NCBI GenBank assembly: GCA_963717765.1
Contig: CAVQWX010000001.1
Location: 186,001 to 250,000 of the forward strand
Source: JACDER01 sp963717765
Lineage (GTDB): Bacteria > Actinomycetota > Thermoleophilia > Gaiellales > Gaiellaceae
Length of the DNA stretch: 64,000 nt
Direction: 5' to 3'
Shown here: positions 7,375 to 15,129 of the stretch, piece by piece
Position numbering within the stretch: the first letter of the stretch is position 1
Layout: the number at the start of each line of letters is the position of its first letter
Translations under genes and position numbers: made by a program
The notes under the pieces: generated by a model
The model's input: only the letters and a program-made list of their open reading frames with translations
Databases searched by the model: none
Told to the model about the DNA's origin: nothing

Positions 7375-8229
7375 ATGCCGCCCTCCGCAGCGCCGGCCCT
7401 CGCGGTTCACAGTCTGGAGAAGCGCTACAGCGGCATCGAAGCCCTCAAGGGCGTCGACCTCGAGGTTCAGAAGGGAGAGCTCGTCGGCTTGCTCGGCCCG
7501 AACGGTGCCGGCAAGTCCACGCTCGTCAAGATCGCCTGCGGCCTCGTCCGGCCCACCGGCGGCACGGCCCAAATTCAGGGCGACCCGCCCAGTTCCCCCC
7601 GCGCACGCCGCAGCCTCGGCTACCTCGCCGAGCTGTTTCGCTTCCCGGGTTGGTACAGCGCAGCTGAGTTGCTGGCCCTCCACCAGCGTCTCGCCCACAG
7701 CGACGGCGGCCCAAAGGAACGCACCGAGCTCCTTCGGCTCGTCGGCCTCGAGGATGCCGCCGATCGCCCGATCGACGCGATGTCCAAGGGCATGCAGCAG
7801 CGGCTCGGAATCGCCCAGGCGCTGATCGGCGCCCCTGAGCTCCTGCTCCTCGACGAGCCCACGAGCGCGCTCGATCCCGCCGGCCGCCGCACCGTACGCC
7901 GGCTGCTCGAGGAGCTCCGCACGCGAGGAGTCGCCGTCCTCCTCAACTCGCACCTGCTCAGCGAGATCGAGCTCGTCTGCGACCGCGTCGCGATCATCTC
8001 CGGCGGCCGCCTTGTCGCCGAAGGCGCGCCCCACGAACTGACCCGCGCCAGAGGGGTCGAGATCGAGACCGACAGCGGCCGCCATCTCTATGGCGAGGCC
8101 ACGAGGGAGGACGCGCCGCGGCTCGTCGCTGACCTGGTCCACAAGGGCGAGAGCGTCTACGAGGTGAAGCTCCTCCGCACCTCTCTCGAGGAGTCCTACC
8201 TCGAAGTGGTGGAGGACAGCGAGGAGTGA
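7375..8229 (+). CDS. ABC-2 type exporter, ATP-binding subunit
   Basis: Cytoplasmic ATPase of a two-gene exporter. 284 residues with Walker A GPNGAGKST (41-49), signature MSKGMQQRLGIAQAL (a variant of LSGGQ common in ABC-2 systems), Walker B LLLLDEPTSALD and the switch His in LNSHLL. A C-terminal regulatory tail of about 70 residues follows. The stop overlaps the GTG of the permease gene by four bases, so the two are coupled. The combination with a permease having an extended first loop is like the NosF/NosY and Gld-type systems, but the cargo cannot be read from sequence. Confidence 0.93.
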   Translation: MPPSAAPALAVHSLEKRYSGIEALKGVDLEVQKGELVGLLGPNGAGKSTLVKIACGLVRPTGGTAQIQGDPPSSPRARRSLGYLAELFRFPGWYSAAELLALHQRLAHSDGGPKERTELLRLVGLEDAADRPIDAMSKGMQQRLGIAQALIGAPELLLLDEPTSALDPAGRRTVRRLLEELRTRGVAVLLNSHLLSEIELVCDRVAIISGGRLVAEGAPHELTRARGVEIETDSGRHLYGEATREDAPRLVADLVHKGESVYEVKLLRTSLEESYLEVVEDSEE

Positions 8230-9074
8230 GCCCCGTCCTGGTCATCGCCCGCTACGCAATTCAGGAGGCCGTCCGTCGCCGCGTCTTCACCGTCGTCCTC
8301 GCGCTGACGGCGGCCTTCGTCGCCCTTTACGGTCTCGCCGTCTGGCAAGTCTTCCGCAGGATCGGTGACATCCATCCGCCTGGCGGGATCGAGCCGAAAC
8401 CCTTCGCGGGCGCCACCATCTTCGGCCTCTCGATGTTCGCCACCATGTTCCTCGGCGTCGTGCTCGGCGTCTTCCTGACGCTGGGAGTGGTGCGGGGGGA
8501 CGCGGAGCGCGGACTGCTCCAGCCGCTGCTCGTCCGTCCGCTGAGCCGGACGCAGCTCCTGCTCGGCCGCCTCCTCGCGGCCGCTGCCGTCTGCACCGTC
8601 TACGTCGCCGGCGTCTACACCGCGCTGATGCTGGTAACCGGGCTGATCGGCCACTGGTGGCCCGATCGGATCGTGCTCCCGGCGCTCGAGCTCGCAGTAG
8701 GCGTCTCGATCGTCGCTGCGATCTCGCTGCTCGGCTCCGTGTTCCTCTCTGCGACGGCCAACGGGATCGCCGTCTTCATGGTCTTCGGTTCGGGGCTCAT
8801 CGCCGGTCTGCTCGGCTCGATCGGCCAGGTCCTCGACTCCGGGACGCTCAAGACGGCGTCCCGCGTCGTCTCCTGGGCGCTCCCCTTCGAGGCGCTCTAC
8901 CAGGACGGGCTCCATGCGATCACCGAAAACACCGCCTTCGCCGGCTTCATCCTCCGGCTCGGGCCCTTCGGCGCCGCGCACGCCGCCGGCCCGTGGCTCG
9001 GCCCCTGGGTCGCCGTTTACGCGATCGGCGTTTGTGCGCTCGCGCTAACCGGTTTCGCCCGCCGAGACCTCTAG
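8226..9074 (+). CDS. ABC-2 type exporter, permease subunit
   Basis: 282-residue membrane protein, GTG start overlapping the ATPase gene. About six membrane helices; the first (ALTAAFVALYGLAVW) is followed by an external loop, then LGVVLGVFLTLGVV, the conserved cytoplasmic stretch RGDAERGLLQPLLVRPLSR characteristic of ABC-2 permeases, and four further helices ending in VAVYAIGVCALAL. It should form the transmembrane channel with the preceding ATPase. Its last 30 bases overlap the end of tatC on the other strand, a convergent overlap. Confidence 0.9.
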   Translation: MSPVLVIARYAIQEAVRRRVFTVVLALTAAFVALYGLAVWQVFRRIGDIHPPGGIEPKPFAGATIFGLSMFATMFLGVVLGVFLTLGVVRGDAERGLLQPLLVRPLSRTQLLLGRLLAAAAVCTVYVAGVYTALMLVTGLIGHWWPDRIVLPALELAVGVSIVAAISLLGSVFLSATANGIAVFMVFGSGLIAGLLGSIGQVLDSGTLKTASRVVSWALPFEALYQDGLHAITENTAFAGFILRLGPFGAAHAAGPWLGPWVAVYAIGVCALALTGFARRDL

Positions 9075-9824
9075 CGGGTCGGCCTCCGGCCGCCAGCGCC
9101 GTTCGAACACTGCGGCGAACGCGACCGTCAAGAAGTACAGGACGAGAAGCGGGCCGAGCTCGATCAGCGTCGTAACCGGATCGACCCCCGGCAACGCGAC
9201 CGCGAGCGCGGTGACCGCGACGATCCCGATGCGCCAGGACGTCCGCAGCTTCTTCGCGGTCACGATTCTGAGCCGGACGAGCCCGAGGATGAAGATCGGC
9301 AGCTCGAAGACCACGGCCATCGCGAGCAGCACGAGCGCCGCGAACGAGTAGTAGTCCTTCGCGCGAATCTGGATGTTGTAGAGCTGGTTGTCGTAGTTGG
9401 TCAGGAAGTGGACCGCCGCCGGCAGGGCAATCCAGTAGCCGAAGGCGACGCCGCCGGCGAGCAGCAGAGTCGCCATCAGCACGAAGGCGGCGACCGTCCG
9501 CTGCGTGTGTTCCCGGATCGCGGGTGCGAAAAAGCTCCAGACCTGCCAGAGGATGATCGGCAACGCGAGCAGGACGCCCGCGTAGAGGCTGACCATGATC
9601 GAGGTCAGGAACGGCTCGGCAACGCCCAGCGTGATCGGGTTGCGGCGGTCAGGCGGAAGCGCGACGTTGAGCCAGTGGATCAGCTTGTTGTGGAAAGCGA
9701 AGGTGACGCCGAATGCGACCGCCAGGGCGATCAGCGAGAGGGCCAGCCGCGAGCGCAACTCTCCCAGATGCTCGACGAGCGTCGCCTCCTCGCCGTAGCG
9801 AAGGCGCCGCGGCAACCAACTCAT
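9045..9824 (-). CDS. tatC: Twin-arginine translocase subunit TatC
   Basis: Membrane receptor that binds twin-arginine signal peptides of folded proteins. 259 residues, six predicted helices. Family motifs: HLGELRSRL at the N-terminus, a conserved VAEPFLTSIMVSLYAG, LPIILWQVWSFFAPA (the F-x-P-x-L/E region), FGYWIALPAAVHFL and FELPIFILGLVRL. Transcribed from the divergent promoter region near 10.25 kb with two tatA genes; its start overlaps the end of tatA by four bases. Substrates encoded here could include the Rieske-type or cupredoxin proteins, but no RR signal was seen in them. Confidence 0.96.
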   Translation of the reverse strand: MSWLPRRLRYGEEATLVEHLGELRSRLALSLIALAVAFGVTFAFHNKLIHWLNVALPPDRRNPITLGVAEPFLTSIMVSLYAGVLLALPIILWQVWSFFAPAIREHTQRTVAAFVLMATLLLAGGVAFGYWIALPAAVHFLTNYDNQLYNIQIRAKDYYSFAALVLLAMAVVFELPIFILGLVRLRIVTAKKLRTSWRIGIVAVTALAVALPGVDPVTTLIELGPLLVLYFLTVAFAAVFERRWRPEADPLEVSAGETG

Positions 9825-10021
9825 GCCTTGGGCGGCGGGGGCGGCGGAAGCTCTTCGGGCTCGGGCTCGTGGTCTTCGCTGACTTCCCGCACCGAGTTCT
9901 TGAACTCACGCATGCCCTTCCCGAGCGAGCGGCCGAACTCGGGCAAACGCTTCGGGCCGAAAACGAGGAGGATCACGACGAGGAGGATCAATATCTCCCA
10001 CGGGCCAATCCAGCCCGGCAT
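9821..10021 (-). CDS. tatA: Twin-arginine translocase subunit TatA (second copy in operon)
   Basis: 66-residue pore-forming subunit: short N-terminus GWIGPWE, one membrane helix ILILLVVILLVFG, the hinge FGPKRLPEFGRSLGKG, an amphipathic helix (MREFKNSVREV) and an acidic, proline-ended tail. Arranged head to tail with the other tatA and tatC. Two TatA-type genes together, with no longer TatB-like sequence, suggest either functional redundancy or a TatA/TatB-like division of labour that cannot be decided from sequence. Confidence 0.95.
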   Translation of the reverse strand: MPGWIGPWEILILLVVILLVFGPKRLPEFGRSLGKGMREFKNSVREVSEDHEPEPEELPPPPPPKA

Positions 10022-10024
10022 CGC

Positions 10025-10246
10025 CTAGACCGGTTCCTTCTCGCGCTCGACGTCCGGCGAGGGCGGCAGGGCCGGCACCTCGTCTTCCTGTTCGGCGTCC
10101 TTGTGCCGGCCGGTGATCCCGTCCTTGAAGGAACGGGCGCCCTGGCCGAGCGAGCGGCCCAGCTGGGGCAAACGCTTCGGGCCGAAGATCAGGAGGACTA
10201 CGGCGAGCACGATCAGGAGCTCCCATGGTCCGAGCCAACCGTTCAT
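10025..10246 (-). CDS. tatA: Twin-arginine translocase subunit TatA (first gene of tat operon)
   Basis: 73 residues from ATG 10246: GWLGPWELL, helix IVLAVVLLIFG, hinge FGPKRLPQLGRSLGQGARSFK and a charged tail. A 17-residue upstream extension is open but not conserved, and a TANNNT box lies six bases before ATG 10246, so that start is chosen. Paralogue of the next gene, with 17 of 20 residues shared through the hinge region. It may act as TatA or TatB. Confidence 0.93.
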   Translation of the reverse strand: MNGWLGPWELLIVLAVVLLIFGPKRLPQLGRSLGQGARSFKDGITGRHKDAEQEDEVPALPPSPDVEREKEPV

Positions 10247-10252
10247 GACCGT

Positions 10253-10258
10253 AGGGTA
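10253..10258 (-). promoter_or_regulatory. Putative -10 box, leaderless tat operon
   Basis: On the minus strand TACCCT (TANNNT) ends six bases before ATG 10246. A plus-strand TACCAT at 10292-10297 may serve sufC, making this 70-base gap a divergent promoter. Confidence 0.4.
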
Positions 10259-10318
10259 GCGCGGCGGAGCTGGCGCGTGGGGCTCGACCGCTACCATCGG
10301 TTACAAGGACCGCACAAA

Positions 10319-11095
10319 GTGGCACTCCTGGAGATCAAAAACCTGCACGTCGCGCTCGAGGACGGAACCGAGATCGTCACGGGCGTCGACCTGGCCGTGA
10401 ACCCGAACCAGGTGCACGCGATCATGGGCCCGAACGGCTCGGGCAAGTCCACGCTCGCCTACGCGCTCATGGGCCACCCGGGTTATGAGATCACCGAGGG
10501 CGAGATCCTCTTCGACGGCGAGAACCTCGTCGAGATGGGCCCGGACGAGCGCGCGCAGCGCGGCCTCTTCCTTGCCTTCCAGTACCCGCACGCGATCCCG
10601 GGCGTCACGGTGACGAGCTTCCTCCGCTCCGCGATGAACGCCGTGCGCAAAGCGCGCGCCGGCGGCGAGGACGACCCCGTCCCGGTCCCGGAGTTCCGCA
10701 AGGACGTGCTCGCCGCGATGGACCAGCTCAAGGTCCCGCGCGAGCTCGCGCAGCGCTACATCAACGACGGATTCTCGGGCGGGGAGAAGAAGAGGGTCGA
10801 GATCCTGCAGATGGCGATGCTGAAGCCGCGGATGGCGATCCTCGACGAGACCGACTCGGGGCTCGACATCGACGCGCTCAAGGTCGTCGCCGAAGGAGTC
10901 CAGGGTTTGGTCGGACCCGAGATGGGCGCGGTCGTGATCACGCACTACCAGCGCATCCTCAACTACATCACGCCCGATTACGTGCACGTGTTCGTGGGTG
11001 GGGGTATCGTGGAGGAAGGTGGCCCCGAGCTGGCGCACAAGCTCGAGGCGGAAGGGTACGAGGCGTTCATGCCGGCACCCGTGGGAGGCGAGTAG
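10319..11095 (+). CDS. sufC: SUF iron-sulphur assembly ATPase SufC
   Basis: Cytosolic ABC-type ATPase driving the SufBCD scaffold. 258 residues from GTG 10319: VALLEIKNLHV, Walker A GPNGSGKST (37-45), the SufC-specific ALMGHPGYEITEGEI, signature FSGGEKKRVEILQM, Walker B AILDETDSGLDIDAL and ITHYQRIL. A much longer open frame upstream is antisense to tatA and was ignored; AAGGA at about -11 supports the GTG. It heads a suf operon ordered sufC-sufB-VOC-VOC-sufD, with sufS and sufU 4.5 kb downstream. Confidence 0.96.
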   Translation: MALLEIKNLHVALEDGTEIVTGVDLAVNPNQVHAIMGPNGSGKSTLAYALMGHPGYEITEGEILFDGENLVEMGPDERAQRGLFLAFQYPHAIPGVTVTSFLRSAMNAVRKARAGGEDDPVPVPEFRKDVLAAMDQLKVPRELAQRYINDGFSGGEKKRVEILQMAMLKPRMAILDETDSGLDIDALKVVAEGVQGLVGPEMGAVVITHYQRILNYITPDYVHVFVGGGIVEEGGPELAHKLEAEGYEAFMPAPVGGE

Positions 11096-11097
11096 TA

Positions 11098-12516
11098 GTG
11101 GCCGTTACCGAGAGCGAGATCGTCAAGGGCATAGGCTCCGATTACGAGGTCAAGTACGGCTTCCACGTCCCCGAGGACTACTTTTTCAAGTCCGGCCGCG
11201 GACTCTCGCACGAGCTGGTCGACGCCATCTCCAGCCACAAGGATGAGCCGGACTGGATGCGCAAGTTCCGCCATAAGGCGCTCGAGTACTTCAACGCGCG
11301 TCCCCTGCCGCGCTGGGGCGGCAACGTCGCCGACATCGACTTCGAGAACATCTTCTACTACATCAAGCCGACCGAGGGCCAGGCCGACGCCTGGGAGGAT
11401 CTCCCCGCCGACATCAAGGACACCTGGGACAAGCTGGGCATCCCCGAGGCCGAGAAGAAGTACCTCGCCGGGGTCGGCGCCCAGTACGAGTCCGAGGTCG
11501 TCTACCACAAGCTTCAGGAGGAGCTCACCAAGCAGGGAGTGCTCTTCCTGGACATGGACTCCGGCCTGCGCGAGCACGAGGACATCGTCCGGAAGTACTT
11601 CGGCAAGATCATCCCGCCGAACGACAACAAGTTCGCGGCCTTGAACTCGGCCGTCTGGTCCGGCGGCTCGTTCATCTACGTCCCGCCCGGCGTCAAGATC
11701 GAGATGCCGCTCCAGGCCTACTTCCGCATCAACGCGGAGAACATGGGCCAGTTCGAGCGCACGCTGATCATCGTGGACGAGGGCGCGTACGTGCACTACG
11801 TCGAGGGCTGCACCGCGCCGATCTACTCGTCGGACTCGCTCCACTCGGCGGTCGTCGAGATCATCGTCGAGAAGGGCGCGCGCTGCCGCTACACCACGAT
11901 CCAGAACTGGTCGAACAACGTCTACAACCTCGTCACCAAGCGCGCGGTCGCGCACGAGGAGGCGACCATGGAATGGGTCGACGGCAACCTCGGCTCCAAG
12001 CTGACCATGAAGTACCCGGCGATCTGGCTGATGGGGAAGGGCGCGCACGGTGAGGTGCTCTCGATCGCGTTTGCCGGCAAGGGCCAGCACCAGGACGCGG
12101 GTGGGAAGGCCGTCCACGTCGCTCCGAAGACGTCGTCGGTCATCACCTCGAAGTCGATCTCCAAGAACGGTGGCCGCGCGGGCTACCGCGGCCTGCTCGA
12201 GATCGCCAACGGCGCGCACGGCTCCAGGTCCAAGGTCGTCTGCGACGCGCTGATCCTCGACGAGGAGTCGCGCTCCGACACCTATCCGTACATCCGCATC
12301 GACGAGAACGACGTCTCCGCCGAGCACGAGGCCACGGTCTCGAAGATCGGGGAGGAGCAGCTCTTCTACCTCATGTCGCGCGGCCTCTCAGAGGCCGAGG
12401 CGTCGGCGATGGTCGTCTCAGGCTTCGTCGAGCCGATCACGAAGGAGCTGCCGCTCGAGTACGCGGTCGAGATGAACCGCCTGATCCAGTTGCAGATGGA
12501 GGGGTCGGTCGGTTGA
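11098..12516 (+). CDS. sufB: SUF scaffold protein SufB
   Basis: Subunit of the SufBCD complex on which Fe-S clusters are built. 472 residues from GTG, two bases after sufC. Family landmarks: GSDYEVKYGFHVPEDYFFKSG-type N-terminus, WMRKFRHKALEYF, SGGSFIYVPPGVKIEMPLQ, HYVEGCTAPIYSSDSLHSAVVEI (holding the conserved Cys), RYTTIQNWSNNVYNLVTKR, and a beta-helix ending in HEATVSKIGEEQLFYLMSRG then GFVEPI. Length is typical. Its 3' end overlaps the TTG of the first VOC gene by four bases. Confidence 0.97.
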   Translation: MAVTESEIVKGIGSDYEVKYGFHVPEDYFFKSGRGLSHELVDAISSHKDEPDWMRKFRHKALEYFNARPLPRWGGNVADIDFENIFYYIKPTEGQADAWEDLPADIKDTWDKLGIPEAEKKYLAGVGAQYESEVVYHKLQEELTKQGVLFLDMDSGLREHEDIVRKYFGKIIPPNDNKFAALNSAVWSGGSFIYVPPGVKIEMPLQAYFRINAENMGQFERTLIIVDEGAYVHYVEGCTAPIYSSDSLHSAVVEIIVEKGARCRYTTIQNWSNNVYNLVTKRAVAHEEATMEWVDGNLGSKLTMKYPAIWLMGKGAHGEVLSIAFAGKGQHQDAGGKAVHVAPKTSSVITSKSISKNGGRAGYRGLLEIANGAHGSRSKVVCDALILDEESRSDTYPYIRIDENDVSAEHEATVSKIGEEQLFYLMSRGLSEAEASAMVVSGFVEPITKELPLEYAVEMNRLIQLQMEGSVG

Positions 12517-12881
12517 TCGTCGAGCGCACGGATTTCGTTTCCGTGCCGGTCAGGGATCTCGAGAAGTCGACGGCGTGGTACCGCGACACGCTCGCGCTTC
12601 CACAGGTCTCGGAGGGCGGCTGGCCCGAGTTTCAGCTGGGCGAGAACGTCAGCCTCTACCTCATCGACCCGACGAACATCGGCCAGGAGTTCACCGGGCC
12701 GCACTCGTCGTACATCGCGCTTCGCGTCCCCAACGTGGAGGAGGCGCGCAAGCAGTTGGAGGGCCGCGGCATCGAGTTCGACGGCGACATCTTCGACACA
12801 GGCGTCTGCCACATGGCCTTTTTCCGCGATCCCGACGGCAACTCCCTGATGCTGCACCGCCGCTACGCGCCACGCGACTGA
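12513..12881 (+). CDS. VOC (glyoxalase/bleomycin-resistance) superfamily protein, copy 1
   Basis: 122 residues, TTG start overlapping sufB. One beta-alpha-beta-beta-beta pair: TDFVSVPVRDLEKSTAWYRDTL, then the C-terminal half VCHMAFFRDPDGNSLMLHRRY. The DPDGNxLxLH signature is typical of VOC metal enzymes, but the usual first metal-ligand His at the start of the first strand is Asp here, so a mononuclear metal site may be incomplete. It would need to dimerise to form an active site. Partner of a paralogue that starts on its last base. Substrate unknown. Confidence 0.88.
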   Translation: MIVERTDFVSVPVRDLEKSTAWYRDTLALPQVSEGGWPEFQLGENVSLYLIDPTNIGQEFTGPHSSYIALRVPNVEEARKQLEGRGIEFDGDIFDTGVCHMAFFRDPDGNSLMLHRRYAPRD

Positions 12882-13246
12882 TGCAGGTCGAACGCGTCGA
12901 CTTCGTCTCCGTCCTGACGCAGGACATCCCGCGGGCGAAGGAGTTCTACGGTGAGACGCTGGGCTTGCCGATCGAAACGGAGGGCGCCGACGACCTCGAG
13001 TTCACCCTCGGGCAAGTGACGCTCGACGTCTTCAATCCTGCGAGCATCGGCCAGGAATTCGCCCCGAGCCCCGCGGGGATCGCGATCCGGGTGCCCGACG
13101 TCGCCGCGACGCGCGCCGCCCTCGAGGCGAAGGGAGTGCAGTTCGACGGCGAGATCGTCGATACCGGCGTCTGTCACTTCGCATTCTTCACAGACCCCGA
13201 CGGCAATGCGCTGATGCTGCACCGCCGCTACGCACCTCGTGACTAG
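12881..13246 (+). CDS. VOC superfamily protein, copy 2 (tandem paralogue)
   Basis: 121 residues from the ATG that overlaps the previous stop by one base. VDFVSVLTQDIPRAKEFYGETL, IGQEFAPSP and CHFAFFTDPDGNALMLHRRYAPRD parallel copy 1 almost position by position, including an identical HRRYAPRD end, so the pair arose by tandem duplication and could act as a heterodimer. The last eight bases overlap the start of sufD. Tight coupling between sufB and sufD suggests a role tied to Fe-S assembly or sulphur/aldehyde detoxification; that is inference. Confidence 0.88.
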   Translation: MQVERVDFVSVLTQDIPRAKEFYGETLGLPIETEGADDLEFTLGQVTLDVFNPASIGQEFAPSPAGIAIRVPDVAATRAALEAKGVQFDGEIVDTGVCHFAFFTDPDGNALMLHRRYAPRD

Positions 13247-15062
13247 GGCCGAGGCACTCGAGCGCTACCGCTCGCTTCCGCTCCCGACGACGTCGGAGGA
13301 AGCGTGGCGCTTCACCGATCTCGCCGGCTTCGACCCCGACGCCTTTGTCCAAAACGGACACGTCCCGGGGTCAGACCCCGGGCATGTCGAGGTATCAGCC
13401 GGACTTATAGATGTGCCCTCCGCGGCGGTTGCGGTGGTGACCGAGGCCGGCATCGAGATCGAGAGCGCCCCGGAGGGGATCACGTTCGAGCCGCTGACGG
13501 AGCATCCACGCCTGGGCGAGCTGGTGGACGATTCCGAGAAGTTCGCCGCCCACAACGCGGCCGAGTGGAAGCACGGGCTGCTCGTCCACATCCCGAAGGG
13601 CGTCGTGCTCGAGGAGCCGTTGTACGTGCGGATCGTCAGCTCCGCCGACGGCGGCGCGCTTTTCTGGCGCCTGCTGGTCATCGCCGAGCCGCAGAGCCGT
13701 TTCAGCGTGATCGAGGAGTACGAGTCCGCGCAGCCCGGCCTCGCGGCCTACACGAACGCCGTGGTCGAGCTCTTCGTCGAGCAGGCGGCGAAGGTCGAGT
13801 ACGTGTCGGTCCAGAATCTCTCCCTCCAGACGTGGCATTTCGCGTCACATCGCGCGCGCGTCGGCCGCGACTCAGAGCTCGACTGGGTCACCGCGGGGTT
13901 CGGGACGAAGCGCGGAAAGGTGCGCATCGAGAACGACCTCGCGGGCGTGGGGGCGACATCGCGCGTGACCGGTGCGTACTTCGCCGACGGCGAGCAGCAC
14001 CTCGACTACGACACCTTCCAGGAGCACATCGCGCCCAACACGACGTCCGACTTCGCCTTCAAGGGCGCGCTGCGCGACGACGCCTCGGTCGTCTGGCGCG
14101 GGATGATCAAGGTCGAGAAGGACGCGCAGCGCACGAACGCGTACCAGGAAAACCGGAACCTGCTGCTGTCGGAGCGCGCGCACGCCGACTCCATCCCCGG
14201 CCTCGAGATCGAGGCCAACGACGTCCGCTGCACCCACGGTGCGACGGTGGGGCAGGTCGACCGCGACCAGCTCTTCTACCTGATGGCGCGCGGCCTTTCG
14301 CGAGGCGAGGCCGAGCGGCTGATCGTGCGCGGCTTCTTCACCGACCTGCTCGACCGCATCGAGCTCGAGCCCGTACGCGAGGCGCTCGGGGAAGCGCTCG
14401 AAGCGCGTATACCCGCGCGTCTGATGTCGACCTGCTGCTCGCCCGGCAGTTACCGCAAGATCTTTGGGGCGAAGCAGGCTCGACGGGACGCACGGCGTTA
14501 TCGAAAGAAGGGCCTCGACTCCACGGCTCAGCTGCTGGTCGAGCACGTCGGCGACCCCGTTCGCGCCACCGCGATCGAGGTCGGCGGCGGGGTGGGGGCG
14601 ATCGGCCTCGAGCTCCTGAAGCGCGGAGCCTCCCGGGCGACGAACGTCGACCTCTCTCCGGAATACGACAGCGAGGCATGGGAGCTCGCGCGTGAGGCGC
14701 AGGTCAAGGAGCGAGTGGAGCGGCGGGTCGGCGACTTCGTCAGGGACGCAGTCCCTGCGGTGGACATCGTCGCGATGCACAGGGTCGTCTGCTGTTATCC
14801 CGACTACGAGGAGTTGCTCGGGGCCGCGTCGGACCACGCCCGTCGCGCCCTCGCCTTCAGCTTCCCCCGCGAAACGTGGTGGTGGCGGGTAGGCATGCGC
14901 GCGATGAATGCGATCATGCGGTTGAGGCGCTCCGGGTTCCGCGGCTATGTGCACCCAGCCGCGCGCCTGCTGACAGTCCCCGCCGATCATGGGCTCTCGC
15001 TCGCGTTCGAGCACGAGGGCCGTATCTGGCGCATGGCTGCATTCCATCGCAGAGATACATAA
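13239..15062 (+). CDS. sufD: SufD fused in frame to a class I SAM-dependent methyltransferase
   Basis: 607 residues. Residues 1-388 are SufD: SEEAWRFTDLAGFDP, VHIPKGVVLEEPLYV, TNAVVELFVEQAAKVEYVSVQNL, HGATVGQVDRDQLFYLMARG, then GFFTDLLDRIELEPVREALGE. Without a stop the frame runs into a methyltransferase (residues 396-607): MSTCCSPGSYRKIFG, a glycine motif EVGGGVGAIGLELL, NVDLSPEY and AMHRVVCCYPDY, like the BchM-related group. ATG 14424 could start the methyltransferase alone (212 residues). The 27-bp direct repeats at 14377 and 15073 flank the added part, and just after the second copy the original SufD C-terminus (EGRVPRG, stop at 15119) is still readable. So the methyltransferase was inserted into the last codons of sufD. 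Confidence 0.9.
   Translation: MTRAEALERYRSLPLPTTSEEAWRFTDLAGFDPDAFVQNGHVPGSDPGHVEVSAGLIDVPSAAVAVVTEAGIEIESAPEGITFEPLTEHPRLGELVDDSEKFAAHNAAEWKHGLLVHIPKGVVLEEPLYVRIVSSADGGALFWRLLVIAEPQSRFSVIEEYESAQPGLAAYTNAVVELFVEQAAKVEYVSVQNLSLQTWHFASHRARVGRDSELDWVTAGFGTKRGKVRIENDLAGVGATSRVTGAYFADGEQHLDYDTFQEHIAPNTTSDFAFKGALRDDASVVWRGMIKVEKDAQRTNAYQENRNLLLSERAHADSIPGLEIEANDVRCTHGATVGQVDRDQLFYLMARGLSRGEAERLIVRGFFTDLLDRIELEPVREALGEALEARIPARLMSTCCSPGSYRKIFGAKQARRDARRYRKKGLDSTAQLLVEHVGDPVRATAIEVGGGVGAIGLELLKRGASRATNVDLSPEYDSEAWELAREAQVKERVERRVGDFVRDAVPAVDIVAMHRVVCCYPDYEELLGAASDHARRALAFSFPRETWWWRVGMRAMNAIMRLRRSGFRGYVHPAARLLTVPADHGLSLAFEHEGRIWRMAAFHRRDT
13356..13382. repeat. REP-like element inside the sufD coding sequence
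   Basis: GGACACGTCC at 13356-13365 runs directly into the palindrome CCCGGGGTC-A-GACCCCGGG (13364-13382). It is read in frame as HVPGSDPGH, in a variable stretch between the SufD N-terminal helix and the beta-helix core. It is the same two-part element as at 3461-3494. Confidence 0.75.
14377..14403 (+). repeat. 27-bp direct repeat, left copy (sufD C-terminal codons)
   Basis: Identical over 27 bases to 15073-15099. Both copies read EALGEALE in the sufD frame; the 696-base repeat-plus-insert unit is a multiple of three. Confidence 0.9.
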
Positions 15063-15072
15063 GCGGCTCGAG

Positions 15073-15099
15073 GCGAGGCGCTCGGGGAAGCGCTCGAAG
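15073..15099 (+). repeat. 27-bp direct repeat, right copy
   Basis: Second copy, ten bases after the methyltransferase stop. It is followed in the sufD frame by GRVPRG and TAA at 15117-15119, the apparent ancestral end of sufD. Confidence 0.9.
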
Positions 15100-15116
15100 G
15101 CCGCGTCCCACGCGGC

Positions 15117-15122
15117 TAACCT
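15117..15122 (+). promoter_or_regulatory. Putative -10 box for a leaderless lipoprotein transcript
   Basis: TAACCT (TANNNT) ends seven bases before ATG 15130. It overlaps the ancestral sufD stop codon. No Shine-Dalgarno sequence is present. Confidence 0.4.
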
Positions 15123-15129
15123 GTTCGGG

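Noticed and set aside
7300..8142. N-terminal extension of adenosine deaminase
   Set aside because: Antisense to the ABC ATPase gene; ADA proteins start just before HVHLEG.
14424..15062. Annotating the methyltransferase as an independent gene
   Set aside because: Possible, but there is no stop between sufD and it and no SD before ATG 14424; the fused frame is the simpler reading and the alternative is noted in the entry.
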